Source of the DNA: a bacterium
Lineage (GTDB): Bacteria > UBA10199 > 2-02-FULL-44-16 > JAAZCA01
DNA length: 10,707 nucleotides
Assembly: GCA_041648665.1 (NCBI GenBank)
Contig: JBAZOP010000099.1
Coordinates: 1 to 10,707, forward strand
Direction: 5' to 3'
The stretch's first letter is position 1. Each line of letters starts with the position of its first letter. Positions 1 through 6,181 of the stretch are shown here, in pieces. A model generated the notes under the pieces. The model saw only the letters and a program-made list of their open reading frames with translations. It was not told where the DNA came from and did not search any database. Both the position numbers and the translations under genes were made by a program.

Positions 1-121
1 ACGGTCGCCGTGTGGGTCGGTGTATCGGTTGGCGTATCGGTCGGAGTGGCCGTCGGTGTATCGGTCGGCGTGTCGGTCGGCGTAGCCGTCGGAGTATCGG
101 TCGGCGTGTCGGTCGGCGTTT
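1..121. repeat. Terminal direct repeat, left copy (circularity overlap)
   Basis: Bases 1-121 are identical to 10587-10707. The match covers a degenerate repeat tract whose variants (tatcgg, cgtagccg, cgtgtgg) fall in the same order in both copies, so it is not a chance low-complexity match. A lipoprotein reading frame passes through the join without a stop. The simplest reading is a circular molecule of 10,586 bp with a k-mer-sized assembly overlap. Confidence 0.93.
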
Positions 122-160
122 CGGTAGCCGTCGCCGTCGGGGTATCGGTACAGGGCGGGG
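1..160 (-). repeat. Degenerate Thr/Pro-coding repeat tract, C-terminal stalk
   Basis: On the minus strand the DNA is a run of ACN/CCN codons with every third or fourth codon varying (GAC, GAT, GCT), encoding TPTDTPT and TPTATPT units. It continues through the circle junction to about 10560. The near-repetitive DNA is prone to slippage and to collapse in assembly. Confidence 0.85.
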
Positions 161-1283
161 CCCACTCGGTGAGAATGTTCTGCTGCAATGTCGGCTGAGG
201 GCCGGGATTTCCTTTCACTTCTTCGGTGATGTCGAGAACAACAGGCGTCGTCAGGGCGTCCAGCAGGTTATTATCAACGGCGACGATGAGTGGCACGTCT
301 TGGCCTGCCGCGCTGCCGGTGTATTCGATGTCGAATCCATCCACCAGGTCGCCGGTGATACCGACAGAATCGAATACGGTTTGCAGAATGTCGCGCAATT
401 CCGTTTCAGTAGCGTCCCAGTCGATCGCGGTCAATGTCGTGACTGGCGTTCCTCCAGCGTACGAGAGCGCGAACTTAATATCACCGCTGGCAGGCTCCTG
501 CAGGCCGTAGACGTTCTGAATCTCGTTCGTCGCTGGCCCGTTGTAGACAAAATTGCCGAATACCGGAGGCGTCGGCGGTGTCGAAAGATGCGGCTCACCG
601 TTGAAGGTGATGGTGTACCCCTTATTGATATTCATATCTGCTGGGTCGGCTGGCGTAACGACAACACCCTGGCCGGAATAGTAGGCTTCAACGGCCTGCC
701 TGACCTGCGCAGCTGTCGCGTTCCAATCGAAGGTGATCCCGCCGGTGCCTCCATCCTGGTTGACGTTCATGTATCCCCTGGACGCCGCCGGGGTAGCCTT
801 CAAGAGCATGGAAAGCACACCGCCGCAATATGTTGGCGTTTCGGTAACTGTATCTGTCGGAGTATCCGTCGGGGTCTCGGTCGGCGTAGCCGTCGGTGTG
901 AATGTCCGTGAATCGGTCGCCGTGTTCGTAGGGGTATTCGTCGGAGTGTTGGTCGGCGTGTCGGTCGGTGTGCTGGTCGGCGTCCAGGTCGCGGTCCCGG
1001 TCTTGGTGAACGTATTGGTGATCGTCGGCGTTTTGGTCTTTGTTGGCGTGAACGTGTTGGTGCCAGGGGTATAGGTCCAGGTGTTCGTGCGCGTGAACGT
1101 CGGTGTGATCGTGAACCGGATCACCCGGGTGCTGGTCGGTGTCCAGGTGACGGTTCCCGTCTTGGTAGGCGTCGCGGTGGCCGCGGCTTCGGAACACGAC
1201 GGGAGGGCGAACACCATGAGTAGGATCGCCAGGGCGATCACTCCGCTCAAAGCCTCTGTTTTTTGGTTTTTCAGCGTTTTCAT
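1..1283 (-). CDS. Thr/Pro-rich surface lipoprotein, N-terminal 427 residues (gene crosses the circle junction)
   Basis: The frame is open from ATG 1283 to base 1 and continues at 10586 to a TAA at 10439, giving 476 aa. The start follows a CGGAGGCG ribosome site. Residues 1-30 look like a lipoprotein signal: Lys-rich start, hydrophobic core ALAILLMVFA, then LPSC with the lipid-bearing Cys at 30. A Thr/Pro tract follows (about 35-151), then a globular part (152-378), then a second TPTDTPT tract (about 379-437). The globular part seems to hold two copies of a beta-sandwich repeat seen in phage fibres and adhesins: FDWNATAAQVRQAVEA with YTITFNG, and IDWDATETELRDILQTV with FDIEYTGSAAGQDVP. This suggests a stalked surface or adhesion protein, either on the infected cell or tied to the viral membrane. 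Function is inferred. It is the last late gene, 141 bp after the holin-like gene. TPT tracts of this kind are common in Chloroflexota secreted proteins. Confidence 0.85.
   Translation of the reverse strand, partial: MKTLKNQKTEALSGVIALAILLMVFALPSCSEAAATATPTKTGTVTWTPTSTRVIRFTITPTFTRTNTWTYTPGTNTFTPTKTKTPTITNTFTKTGTATWTPTSTPTDTPTNTPTNTPTNTATDSRTFTPTATPTETPTDTPTDTVTETPTYCGGVLSMLLKATPAASRGYMNVNQDGGTGGITFDWNATAAQVRQAVEAYYSGQGVVVTPADPADMNINKGYTITFNGEPHLSTPPTPPVFGNFVYNGPATNEIQNVYGLQEPASGDIKFALSYAGGTPVTTLTAIDWDATETELRDILQTVFDSVGITGDLVDGFDIEYTGSAAGQDVPLIVAVDNNLLDALTTPVVLDITEEVKGNPGPQPTLQQNILTEWAPPCTDTPTATATETPTDTPTDTPTATPTDTPTDTPTATPTDTPTDTPTHTAT
838..1185 (-). repeat. Degenerate Thr/Pro-coding repeat tract, N-terminal stalk
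   Basis: This is the second ACN/CCN-rich tract of the lipoprotein gene, more diverged at its 5' end (TWTPTSTR, TFTRTNTW) and more regular near the globular part (TPTDTPTN). It shares unit sequences with the tract at 1-160, so recombination between the two could delete the globular domain. Confidence 0.8.
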
Positions 1284-1352
1284 GGTATTCGCCTCCGGGT
1301 TTTGCACTACACGGCCCATCTTTTGAGCGTTCTTACCTGCCGGTGTTCGGAT

Positions 1353-1358
1353 GTATAC
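1353..1358 (-). promoter_or_regulatory. GTATAC motif upstream of the lipoprotein gene
   Basis: The minus strand reads GGGGTATACATCC, giving a possible -10 (TATACA) 70 bp before the lipoprotein ATG and just after the candidate terminator at 1382-1408. No convincing -35 is seen. The same GTATAC palindrome occurs in two other non-coding gaps of the late operon. Confidence 0.3.
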
Positions 1359-1381
1359 CCCACCAGGTGAGAGTGAAAGAA

Positions 1382-1408
1382 CCCCTGGAAAGGGGGGTGA
1401 TCCAGGGG
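1382..1408 (-). terminator. GC-rich hairpin between holin-like and lipoprotein genes (possible terminator)
   Basis: An 8-bp perfect inverted repeat, CCCCTGGA / TCCAGGGG, with an 11-base loop lies 16 bp after the holin-like stop. On the minus-strand RNA it is followed by UUCUUUC, a weak U-rich tail. It may be a partial terminator or an attenuator that lowers expression of the lipoprotein gene. Confidence 0.5.
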
Positions 1409-1424
1409 GTCTTGAGCCTGTTGC

Positions 1425-1925
1425 CTACCGCTTCCTGACCCCCAGGAGCCGCAGGGCGGCGTTGACGGTCGCGCCCAGGTCGTAGGACACCATGGCGGCG
1501 CCGCCGCAGGCGATCCCTGAGAGCACCTGGCCGATGTTGTTCCCGGCGTCGAAGCCGGTCACGGTGGCCCCTGCCACGCCCAGGCCGAGCGACACCCAGG
1601 GCACCCATTTTTTCGACACCTTCGGGAAAATGCGCTTCCACGCCTCGCTGAGACCCAGGCAGACGCCGGTCAGCACAACGCCGTGCGTCGCGGGGTCGAG
1701 CTGGATGTCCAGGGGTGCCGCCGCATAGGCCATGGAGCACAGCGACAACAGGATGAAAAACAGGCTGAGTTTTCTCATGATCGAATCTCCTTTGATCTTT
1801 GTTTGGATGAACAGCGCGATCAGCTGACCGTAGACCGGGACGGCGAGCAGCACGATAGCCCCGATTAGCACGTTGAACTTGGTCTCCAGGGCCACCAGGC
1901 GGGCCACGATCTCTGTTTCGCTCAT
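1425..1925 (-). CDS. Holin-like protein with XhlA-like N-terminus and possible internal start
   Basis: The full 166-aa frame starts at ATG 1925, overlapping the previous stop (ATGA). Residues 1-45 resemble an XhlA-type holin accessory: a short coiled coil MSETEIVARLVALETK followed by a membrane segment. Residue 50 is a second in-frame Met (ATG 1778) preceded by AAAGGAG, stronger than any site before ATG 1925. From there the protein begins with what looks like a signal peptide (MRKLSLFFILLSLCSMAYA, cleavage after AYA). The rest (about 80-160) has a Gly-rich layout seen in small phage holins: GLSEAWKRIFPK, WVPWVSLGLGVAGATVTG, then a hydrophobic Gly/Ala segment and YDLGA. It may make one fused protein, or a 166-aa and a 117-aa form. 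A role in forming the lysis pore is inferred from these patterns and from the lysozyme-like gene nearby. Confidence 0.65.
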   Translation of the reverse strand: MSETEIVARLVALETKFNVLIGAIVLLAVPVYGQLIALFIQTKIKGDSIMRKLSLFFILLSLCSMAYAAAPLDIQLDPATHGVVLTGVCLGLSEAWKRIFPKVSKKWVPWVSLGLGVAGATVTGFDAGNNIGQVLSGIACGGAAMVSYDLGATVNAALRLLGVRKR

Positions 1926-2359
1926 GGGTTGTAGACCGTCCGTTTCCAGGTGGTGAAGTCGGGCCAGCCGTAGGCGGCGGCCTGGTCGATGATGATGCCG
2001 CGAGCCCTGCAGAACGCTGACCGCTGCCGCGCATACTCCAGCTGCGGCGCGTTCGCCGCTACGGCTGCGTCGTATCCAGCCTTCTCGGCTGCGTCATACG
2101 CTGCCTGCTTCACGATCTCAGGAGTCTCCGCGATCCTGGAGGCGTCCAGGGCAGCCTTCGCGGCGCCTGCCACGGTTGAGGCGGCCTTCTTCGCGGCTTC
2201 CCCGGTAGCCTTCGCGGCGTCGGGAAGCAGTTTGAAAACGTCTTTCAGCAGGAAGTAGGCGCCCACCACGGCCACCACTCCCATGATCGAGAGCACAATG
2301 GTGGTGTTGGGCGTCGCCTTTCGCACCGATCCGCTGATGTCCGTTACAGGATTGCTCAC
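1922..2359 (-). CDS. Ala-rich helical protein with N-terminal membrane segment
   Basis: 145 aa. The GTG start at 2359 shares one base with the preceding TAG (TAGTG) and follows GAGGGGG. One membrane segment lies at about 20-38 (TTIVLSIMGVVAVVGAYFLL), followed by a long Ala/Lys helix (about 45-110, AAKKAASTVAGAAKAAL) and a more globular, aromatic C-terminus with AYGWPDFTTWKRTVY. I do not recognise the family. The position among other single-pass proteins after the lysozyme-like gene suggests a virion membrane protein or part of the lysis or entry apparatus. The stop overlaps the next start by four bases. Confidence 0.75.
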   Translation of the reverse strand: MSNPVTDISGSVRKATPNTTIVLSIMGVVAVVGAYFLLKDVFKLLPDAAKATGEAAKKAASTVAGAAKAALDASRIAETPEIVKQAAYDAAEKAGYDAAVAANAPQLEYARQRSAFCRARGIIIDQAAAYGWPDFTTWKRTVYNP

Positions 2360-2619
2360 TAGATTTCCCCCTCGGCAGGGCTGACAATGGTCCCTTCCCC
2401 GTCGCCACCCGACAGCATGACGCGGGCGTTCCTGAAAAGCGCATCGATCGCGCCCGACCCGATGCCGCGCCCCAGGTCGTCGGAGTTTTCCGCTGCGGCC
2501 TTGAGCATGGTGTCCTCGGCGTCCTTCTTGACCGTTCGGTAGGCCAGGTATCCAGCACCAGCGGCGATCGCCAGGACGCCGACGACGGCCACGCTGCCGA
2601 TGATCAGGTTCCTGCTCAT
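2359..2619 (-). CDS. Small protein with N-terminal membrane segment
   Basis: 86 aa. The ATG at 2619 overlaps the lysozyme-like stop (ATGA), and GGAAAGGA lies seven bases upstream. A single membrane segment at about 5-27 (LIIGSVAVVGVLAIAAGAGYL) is followed by a polar, acidic tail with a possible amphipathic helix (IGSGAIDALFRNARVML). Family not recognised. The tight coupling to the lysozyme-like gene and the next membrane protein suggests the three are made together, perhaps as a peptidoglycan-penetrating or membrane complex; that is inference. Confidence 0.75.
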   Translation of the reverse strand: MSRNLIIGSVAVVGVLAIAAGAGYLAYRTVKKDAEDTMLKAAAENSDDLGRGIGSGAIDALFRNARVMLSGGDGEGTIVSPAEGEI

Positions 2620-3098
2620 GCGAGTCCTTTCCTTTCCAGGGCTTCGGCGCTTGCCACCATGAGCCCTTCCAGCTGGTATGGGTTGTATCCGTTCTCGTTC
2701 ACGGTGATCGCGGCGCACAGTTTCGGGAGGTTCTGGATCACCGAGAACTGCTGAGTGGGGCTGACGCCGAGCTGCTTGGCGAGCCGTGCCCCGTATTCAC
2801 CCTTCTTCGCCCCGGGGTTGTCCGAGACCGGGGCCCACCGATCCCCGAAGGCAGCAAGCGTGTGTATCTGGTGTTTGATCTCGTAGCTGATGGCAGTCTG
2901 TGCCATGGCCCTGATCCCGTCGTTCGCGGTGGCGAAGATACAAAAGCCCTTCTCGTCGCGCCCGACCTGTCCGGACCACCCGGAACCCATGTCCCGCAGG
3001 TTCCCCGGGTTGTTGTTCCTGATGCCCCTTGGCAGCATGTTCTTCCTCGCGATCATGGCCCCGACCAGGAGGATGATCCCGACCAGGAACACCCTCAC
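2616..3098 (-). CDS. Membrane-anchored lysozyme-like (transglycosylase) virion protein
   Basis: 160 aa. I chose the GTG at 3098 because it overlaps the previous stop as GTGA and keeps an N-terminal membrane segment (MRVFLVGIILLVGAMIA); ATG 3056 would lose it. Residues 24-35 carry RGIRNNNPGNLR, the signature of a phage peptidoglycan-degrading family often annotated as a virion structural protein. Other family features follow: a conserved W/G pair (GSGWSG), F-IFATANDGIRAMA, a TLAAFGDRWAP segment, and KKGEYGARLAKQLGV. It probably cuts the glycan strands of the cell wall during entry or exit. The membrane anchor fits a role in the internal membrane of the virion, as in other membrane-containing phages. 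No full start-site ribosome motif is visible, so translation is probably coupled to the gene before it. Confidence 0.8.
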   Translation of the reverse strand: MRVFLVGIILLVGAMIARKNMLPRGIRNNNPGNLRDMGSGWSGQVGRDEKGFCIFATANDGIRAMAQTAISYEIKHQIHTLAAFGDRWAPVSDNPGAKKGEYGARLAKQLGVSPTQQFSVIQNLPKLCAAITVNENGYNPYQLEGLMVASAEALERKGLA

Positions 3099-3826
3099 GG
3101 CGCCCACACGGGCTGCGTGTAGATGAAGTGGCCGTAAAGCTGCGCACCGGCACCGGCAAACATCGAGGCGTCCAGGTCCCAATACTCGCAGCCCAGGAGC
3201 AGCACCCAATAGATGCCGTCGGCGTTGATGGTGTCTGCTACGCCGTATTGATCCAGGACGGGCAGGAGTATCTGGCGCTCACCCTTCCACACGCGCCCGT
3301 AGAGGCTCAGCACACCGCCGGTCATTCCCTTGACCTCGATGCACATATAGACCGCCGAGAAGGCCGGAAGGTTGGGCGTGCTGCTTCCTGCAAAGTCGCC
3401 CAGGTTGAACTGCACCGCAGCCGGTGCGGCGTTAAGGTTCTGGCCGCCGGAAATGGAGCCGTCACCCCTGCAATGCAGCAGCGTTTTGTCGCCGCCGCCG
3501 TCCAGGACGCCCTGCGGGTCGGTCGAAAGGGTCGTCATGTAGACATAATCCGGGAGCTCGGTGCTGCCGCCGGGGAAGGTATGGGGATCCTCATACCACC
3601 CGAAGCCAACGATGAGCTGGATGGTATCGGGGTTTATGTCGGACGTGATCGTGAGCGAGTTGTAGGGCTTGAGGTCGCCAGCGGTGGCGCCCTTCGTGAG
3701 CGTGTGTTCCTCACCCTCGGAGTCCACGACGGTGACGACGCCCGACGCGCCAAGGCAATAGATGAAGTCGCCTTTAAGCGCCAGGTTGATTGGAACGCCT
3801 TTGTAGCCGATGTTGATGCGCCTCAT
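3095..3826 (-). CDS. Beta-rich putative capsid-associated protein (spike or penton candidate)
   Basis: 243 aa. ATG 3826 is chosen because AGGAGGGG sits seven bases upstream and it overlaps the preceding stop as ATGA; an upstream in-frame start would overlap the previous gene by over 80 bp. No membrane segment is seen. The sequence alternates short hydrophobic strands with turns: INLALKGDFIYCLGASG, VVTVVDSEGEEHTLTKG, SLTITSDI, IQLIVGFGWYEDP, and a Gly/Ala-rich middle. This suggests one or two beta-sandwich domains. I do not recognise the family. Its place between the capsid cluster and the lysis-like genes, its size and its soluble character fit a vertex (penton) or receptor-binding protein of a DJR virus, which is inference. 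The stop overlaps the lysozyme-like start. Confidence 0.7.
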   Translation of the reverse strand: MRRINIGYKGVPINLALKGDFIYCLGASGVVTVVDSEGEEHTLTKGATAGDLKPYNSLTITSDINPDTIQLIVGFGWYEDPHTFPGGSTELPDYVYMTTLSTDPQGVLDGGGDKTLLHCRGDGSISGGQNLNAAPAAVQFNLGDFAGSSTPNLPAFSAVYMCIEVKGMTGGVLSLYGRVWKGERQILLPVLDQYGVADTINADGIYWVLLLGCEYWDLDASMFAGAGAQLYGHFIYTQPVWAP

Positions 3827-4233
3827 GCTTTGCCCCTCCTGGTGTACCAATACACGCCGAGCACAAGGGCCGCAACGATCCCGACGGCCACGATGGAGCG
3901 AACCCATTGCTCTGAGGCTGTGGCGGTGCTCCTGGACGCGAGCTCCTGCGCACCCTTGTGCTCTGCGGCGGCCAGGTCGAACACGCTGCGCGAGGCCGAC
4001 AGGTTGCTCTCCAGGGCGTCATTCGCCAGCTGCATGGACGCCGCGAGCTCGGCGGGGTTCCCGAGCACGAAGGTGTCGGGTGCCTCGGAACCGAAAGACA
4101 GGTTCACATTCGCGTCGCCGTCGCCAGCGAAAGTCGGGTTCACGCTGTTGTCGTAGGTCTGCGTAAGGGTGGAATTGTCCTCGGAGGCTACGCCCGAGAC
4201 CACCCCGGCGCCCGTGATGTCGTTAAAGGGCAT
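3823..4233 (-). CDS. C-terminally membrane-anchored protein with helical stalk
   Basis: 136 aa from ATG 4233. The first 60 residues are polar and rich in Asp, Asn, Ser and Thr (SEDNSTLTQTYDNSVNP, GDGDANVNLSFG). Residues about 60-108 form a likely helix or coiled coil (LAASMQLANDALESN, FDLAAAEHKGAQELA). A single membrane segment (VRSIVAVGIVAALVLGVYWY) ends in the basic tail TRRGKA. Family not recognised. It is one of three consecutive proteins with the same plan (polar N-terminus, C-terminal anchor, basic end) that follow the capsid gene, so a role linking capsid and internal membrane is plausible. Confidence 0.75.
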   Translation of the reverse strand: MPFNDITGAGVVSGVASEDNSTLTQTYDNSVNPTFAGDGDANVNLSFGSEAPDTFVLGNPAELAASMQLANDALESNLSASRSVFDLAAAEHKGAQELASRSTATASEQWVRSIVAVGIVAALVLGVYWYTRRGKA

Positions 4234-4235
4234 GG

Positions 4236-4454
4236 CTACCGCCTCCTGAGAAGGATTGCCGACAGCAGCGCGATCGCCAGGACGGCGACGCCTGCGACGA
4301 CAACGGGGATATGCTGCTCCAGGGGGGCGGGCTGGTTCTTGTTGATCACGACACCGCTGTGCGTCACGGTGGGCGTGACCGTAGGCGTGACCGTGGTTGT
4401 CTGAGGGCTGGCGCTGGAGGAACCGAAGCCGCTGAGGTTGCTGAGGAGATTCAC
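4236..4454 (-). CDS. Small Thr-rich protein with C-terminal membrane anchor
   Basis: 72 aa from a GTG at 4454. The ribosome site AAGGGGTGA overlaps the stop of the preceding gene, so the two are coupled. The N-terminal half is Ser/Thr-rich with a short TVTPTVTPTVT repeat, and a membrane segment (IPVVVAGVAVLAIALLSAILL) ends in RRR. The polar half plus stop-transfer end suggests a one-pass protein inserted by its C-terminal segment. Family not recognised. It is probably a minor virion membrane protein. Confidence 0.7.
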   Translation of the reverse strand: MNLLSNLSGFGSSSASPQTTTVTPTVTPTVTHSGVVINKNQPAPLEQHIPVVVAGVAVLAIALLSAILLRRR

Positions 4455-4458
4455 GGCG

Positions 4459-4743
4459 TCACCCCTTCCGGGACGACACCGCCGCGATCACCGTGACCAC
4501 CAGGAGAACACCACCGATCCCCACAGCCCACCACACCCACACGGGGGTGGTGGTCGCCACGGGGGGGGTCGCGGTGCTGCCCGCAGGCGGCGCCAGGTTG
4601 CTCTGATTCGCGGGGGTCGTGCCGGTGGCGGGTTTCAGGGCCGGTAGTTTCTGGACGACACCGGCAGCATCGGCCTTGAGCTGTGCGCCGATGTTCTCCA
4701 GGGCCGTTGATCCGGCGTCCTTGAGCGCGTCCACGATGTCCAC
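4459..4743 (-). CDS. Small protein with C-terminal membrane anchor
   Basis: 94 aa from a GTG at 4743, preceded by GAGGGGGG. There is an N-terminal amphipathic helix (DIVDALKDAGSTALENIG), then a Pro/Thr/Ala-rich linker (about 35-66) and a membrane segment starting with Trp residues (VWVWWAVGIGGVLLVVTVIAA), ending in SSRKG. Family not recognised. It is the first gene after the major capsid protein, 36 bp downstream, and begins a series of three proteins with the same topology. Confidence 0.7.
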   Translation of the reverse strand: MDIVDALKDAGSTALENIGAQLKADAAGVVQKLPALKPATGTTPANQSNLAPPAGSTATPPVATTTPVWVWWAVGIGGVLLVVTVIAAVSSRKG

Positions 4744-4779
4744 AATTCCCCCCTCGGTGCTCTCGTTGGCCCTGGCCGG

Positions 4780-5709
4780 TCAGGCTTGGGCGAACATGTA
4801 CCCCAGGCTGACCTGGTAGACGGTGATCCCCTCGGCGGCGTCGGAGGTGAAGTCCAGCTCCATGTTGGTGGCCGACGGCCCGATCAGCAGGGCCTCGTCG
4901 CCGTAGCCGTGTTCCAGGAAGTCGATCACCCACATGCCGCTCTGAGGGCTGCGCAGGTTGTCCTGGCGCTGCACCATGAGGTTCTCGTCGGACGAGCGCC
5001 GCCTGATCTCGTTGTTGTTGTACCGCATCACGAAGTCCGTGAGGTTCGCGGTGGGCGGGATCAGGATCAGGGCGTCGCACATGGAGTGGAGAAGGTCGCC
5101 GTGCTTGAGCCCGGTGTTCTTGGTGATCGTGTTGACGCCGACCAGGGCATTGAAGGTGAACTTGTCGATCACCTTCAGGAGCCCGGGGCCGCCCGGGTAG
5201 GGGTCGCACACCTGCGCACGGGGCACGATCTGGAGCGAGCCCGCGCCGGGGGTGTTGTTGATGTCGAACTCCACCTGCACGGAGGCGATCCCGCGCCCCT
5301 GCGCGTCGTAGGAGCCCGCGTTCAGGGTGCTCTCGATCGCCAAGTCCTTGGAGCTCCCCGTCGTCAGCGCCAGGGCGGTCTTGTCGAAGCTCTGGATGCC
5401 GCCACGGATGCCCAGGCGCCGCTGCGGGAGGAACAGCAGGGGCGTCGTGTAGGTGTTGTACGCCGGGGTGTTGTAGAACAGGTTGATCAGGTTCAGGTCG
5501 GTCGCGCTGAGGCGCTGGATGATCATCCCGTTCGCCATGAGCCGCAGCTCCTCGATCATGGCGACGGTCAGGCCGCCGAGCAGCTGGAAGAACAGGTCCC
5601 GGAAGTCGTACCCCGGGGGCAAGGTGGTGGAGTACGTCTGCTTCGTGGTCAGGCTGTTGGCGATGTTCGTGATGGGGTTGAACCGGACATCGGTCGGGAA
5701 GTTCCTCAT
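4780..5709 (-). CDS. Double jelly-roll major capsid protein, PM2 P2-like
   Basis: 309 aa from ATG 5709 with AAAGGAG eight bases upstream. The N-terminal part follows the plan of the PM2 P2 coat protein: MRNF start, a basic/polar lead, TLPPGYDFRDLFFQL, then GLTVAMIEELRLMANGMII and RLSATDLNLINLF, corresponding to the first beta-sandwich region of the P2 family. The C-terminal half includes NLTDFVMRYNNNEIRRRSS and WVIDFLEHGYGDEALL, comparable in position to P2's IDFMLEGDVYQSVLL, and ends in VYQVSLGYMFAQA. The protein is slightly longer than PM2 P2 (about 269 aa). It would form the pseudo-hexameric capsomers around the internal membrane. The assignment is by pattern and context (ATPase, many membrane proteins), not by search. 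There is no signal peptide or membrane segment, as expected. Confidence 0.78.
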   Translation of the reverse strand: MRNFPTDVRFNPITNIANSLTTKQTYSTTLPPGYDFRDLFFQLLGGLTVAMIEELRLMANGMIIQRLSATDLNLINLFYNTPAYNTYTTPLLFLPQRRLGIRGGIQSFDKTALALTTGSSKDLAIESTLNAGSYDAQGRGIASVQVEFDINNTPGAGSLQIVPRAQVCDPYPGGPGLLKVIDKFTFNALVGVNTITKNTGLKHGDLLHSMCDALILIPPTANLTDFVMRYNNNEIRRRSSDENLMVQRQDNLRSPQSGMWVIDFLEHGYGDEALLIGPSATNMELDFTSDAAEGITVYQVSLGYMFAQA

Positions 5710-5753
5710 GGGCTCTGCTCCTTTTTCCCTGCTTTTTTCACTTCTTTTCGTGG

Positions 5754-5759
5754 GTATAC
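5754..5759 (-). promoter_or_regulatory. GTATAC motif upstream of the capsid gene
   Basis: The minus strand reads TTTGTATACCCACG about 45 bp before the capsid ATG. TATACC could act as a -10, but no good -35 is seen. It is one of three GTATAC sites, all in non-coding gaps of the late unit, so it may be a promoter element or a protein-binding site. Confidence 0.3.
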
Positions 5760-5767
5760 AAATGTAC

Positions 5768-5781
5768 GCCCGTTTCCGGGC
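5768..5781 (-). promoter_or_regulatory. GNRA-type hairpin between the 35-aa gene and the capsid gene
   Basis: On the minus strand GCCCG-GAAA-CGGGC forms a perfect 5-bp GC stem with a GAAA tetraloop, starting 9 bp after the upstream stop. There is no following U run, so it is unlikely to be an intrinsic terminator. An RNA processing or stabilising hairpin ahead of the highly expressed capsid message is a reasonable guess. Confidence 0.45.
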
Positions 5782-5790
5782 CGGTGGAGC

Positions 5791-5898
5791 CTACTGGTTG
5801 CTCACCCACTTGGCGGCGGTGGAGGCGACGGGCACGTTCCACTTGGTCAACGTCCACACCACGGCCAGGGTGATCACGACGGGGATCGCGTATTTCAT
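5791..5898 (-). CDS. 35-aa single-pass membrane microprotein
   Basis: ATG 5898 is preceded by AAGGAG at the ideal distance (eight bases). The product is MKYAIPVVITLAVVWTLTKW followed by NVPVASTAAKWVSNQ. Residues 4-18 form one membrane segment with a positive residue before it. The strong ribosome site and placement directly before the capsid gene argue that it is real despite its size. Family not recognised. Tiny membrane proteins are a known feature of PM2- and PRD1-type virions, so a virion membrane component is likely. Confidence 0.65.
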   Translation of the reverse strand: MKYAIPVVITLAVVWTLTKWNVPVASTAAKWVSNQ

Positions 5899-5943
5899 CG
5901 GTGCTGCTCCTTGAGGTCGTTCTGTGCTTCGGGTGGAAACGTA

Positions 5944-6180
5944 TCACGCGAGCCCAGGGGCGACAATGAGCGGCGGTAGACTCTTGGCTATATACTCGTC
6001 AAGTGTCCGAAGGTTGATTTTCGGCGTGTCGTGGATCATGCGCATGAGTCTGATCTGCGGCAGGGTGGGCGTCACGACGCCGCGCTCCCACCTGGACACG
6101 GTTTGAGAGCTCACGCCCATGATGTACGCTAGCTGCGCCTGTGATACACGGTGCTTGAGCCTGACGGTCACAGAGTCCAT
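5944..6180 (-). CDS. Cro/CI-type (XRE family) helix-turn-helix regulator
   Basis: 78 aa from ATG 6180, one base after the stop of the 27-aa gene. Residues about 11-34 are a classic HTH_3 unit: RVSQAQLAYIMGVSSQTVSRW followed by ERG and the typical TPTLPQIRLMRMI helix. No second domain is present, so it is a Cro-like minimal repressor acting in the cytoplasm. Its place inside the late structural operon, rather than in the divergent control region, is unusual and would let late expression feed back on a promoter. Possible targets are the AACGAAA motifs at 7906-7990 or the GTATAC sites; which, if any, is unknown. Confidence 0.85.
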   Translation of the reverse strand: MDSVTVRLKHRVSQAQLAYIMGVSSQTVSRWERGVVTPTLPQIRLMRMIHDTPKINLRTLDEYIAKSLPPLIVAPGLA

Positions 6181-6181
6181 G

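Noticed and set aside
12..911. Long plus-strand frame through the repeat tract (Arg/Gly-rich) and Val/Gly-rich plus frames
   Set aside because: Repetitive GC-rich DNA keeps several frames open. These have no ribosome site or recognisable domain and are antisense to the lipoprotein gene.
688..1197. Minus-strand His/Asp-rich frame of 169 codons (HTDRHADQHSDEY style)
   Set aside because: It is a shifted reading of the Thr/Pro tract of the lipoprotein gene. The lipoprotein frame has the ribosome site, signal peptide and full-length openness.
3128..4156. 342-codon plus-strand frame antisense to two late genes
   Set aside because: No domain pattern and no ribosome site. Its openness is explained by codon bias of the minus-strand genes.
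4786..5979. 397-codon plus-strand frame antisense to the capsid gene
   Set aside because: It is rich in Gly, Val, Arg, Gln and His, as expected from the complement of a high-GC gene, and it runs through the 35-aa gene and the regulator. The minus-strand capsid frame is clearly better.
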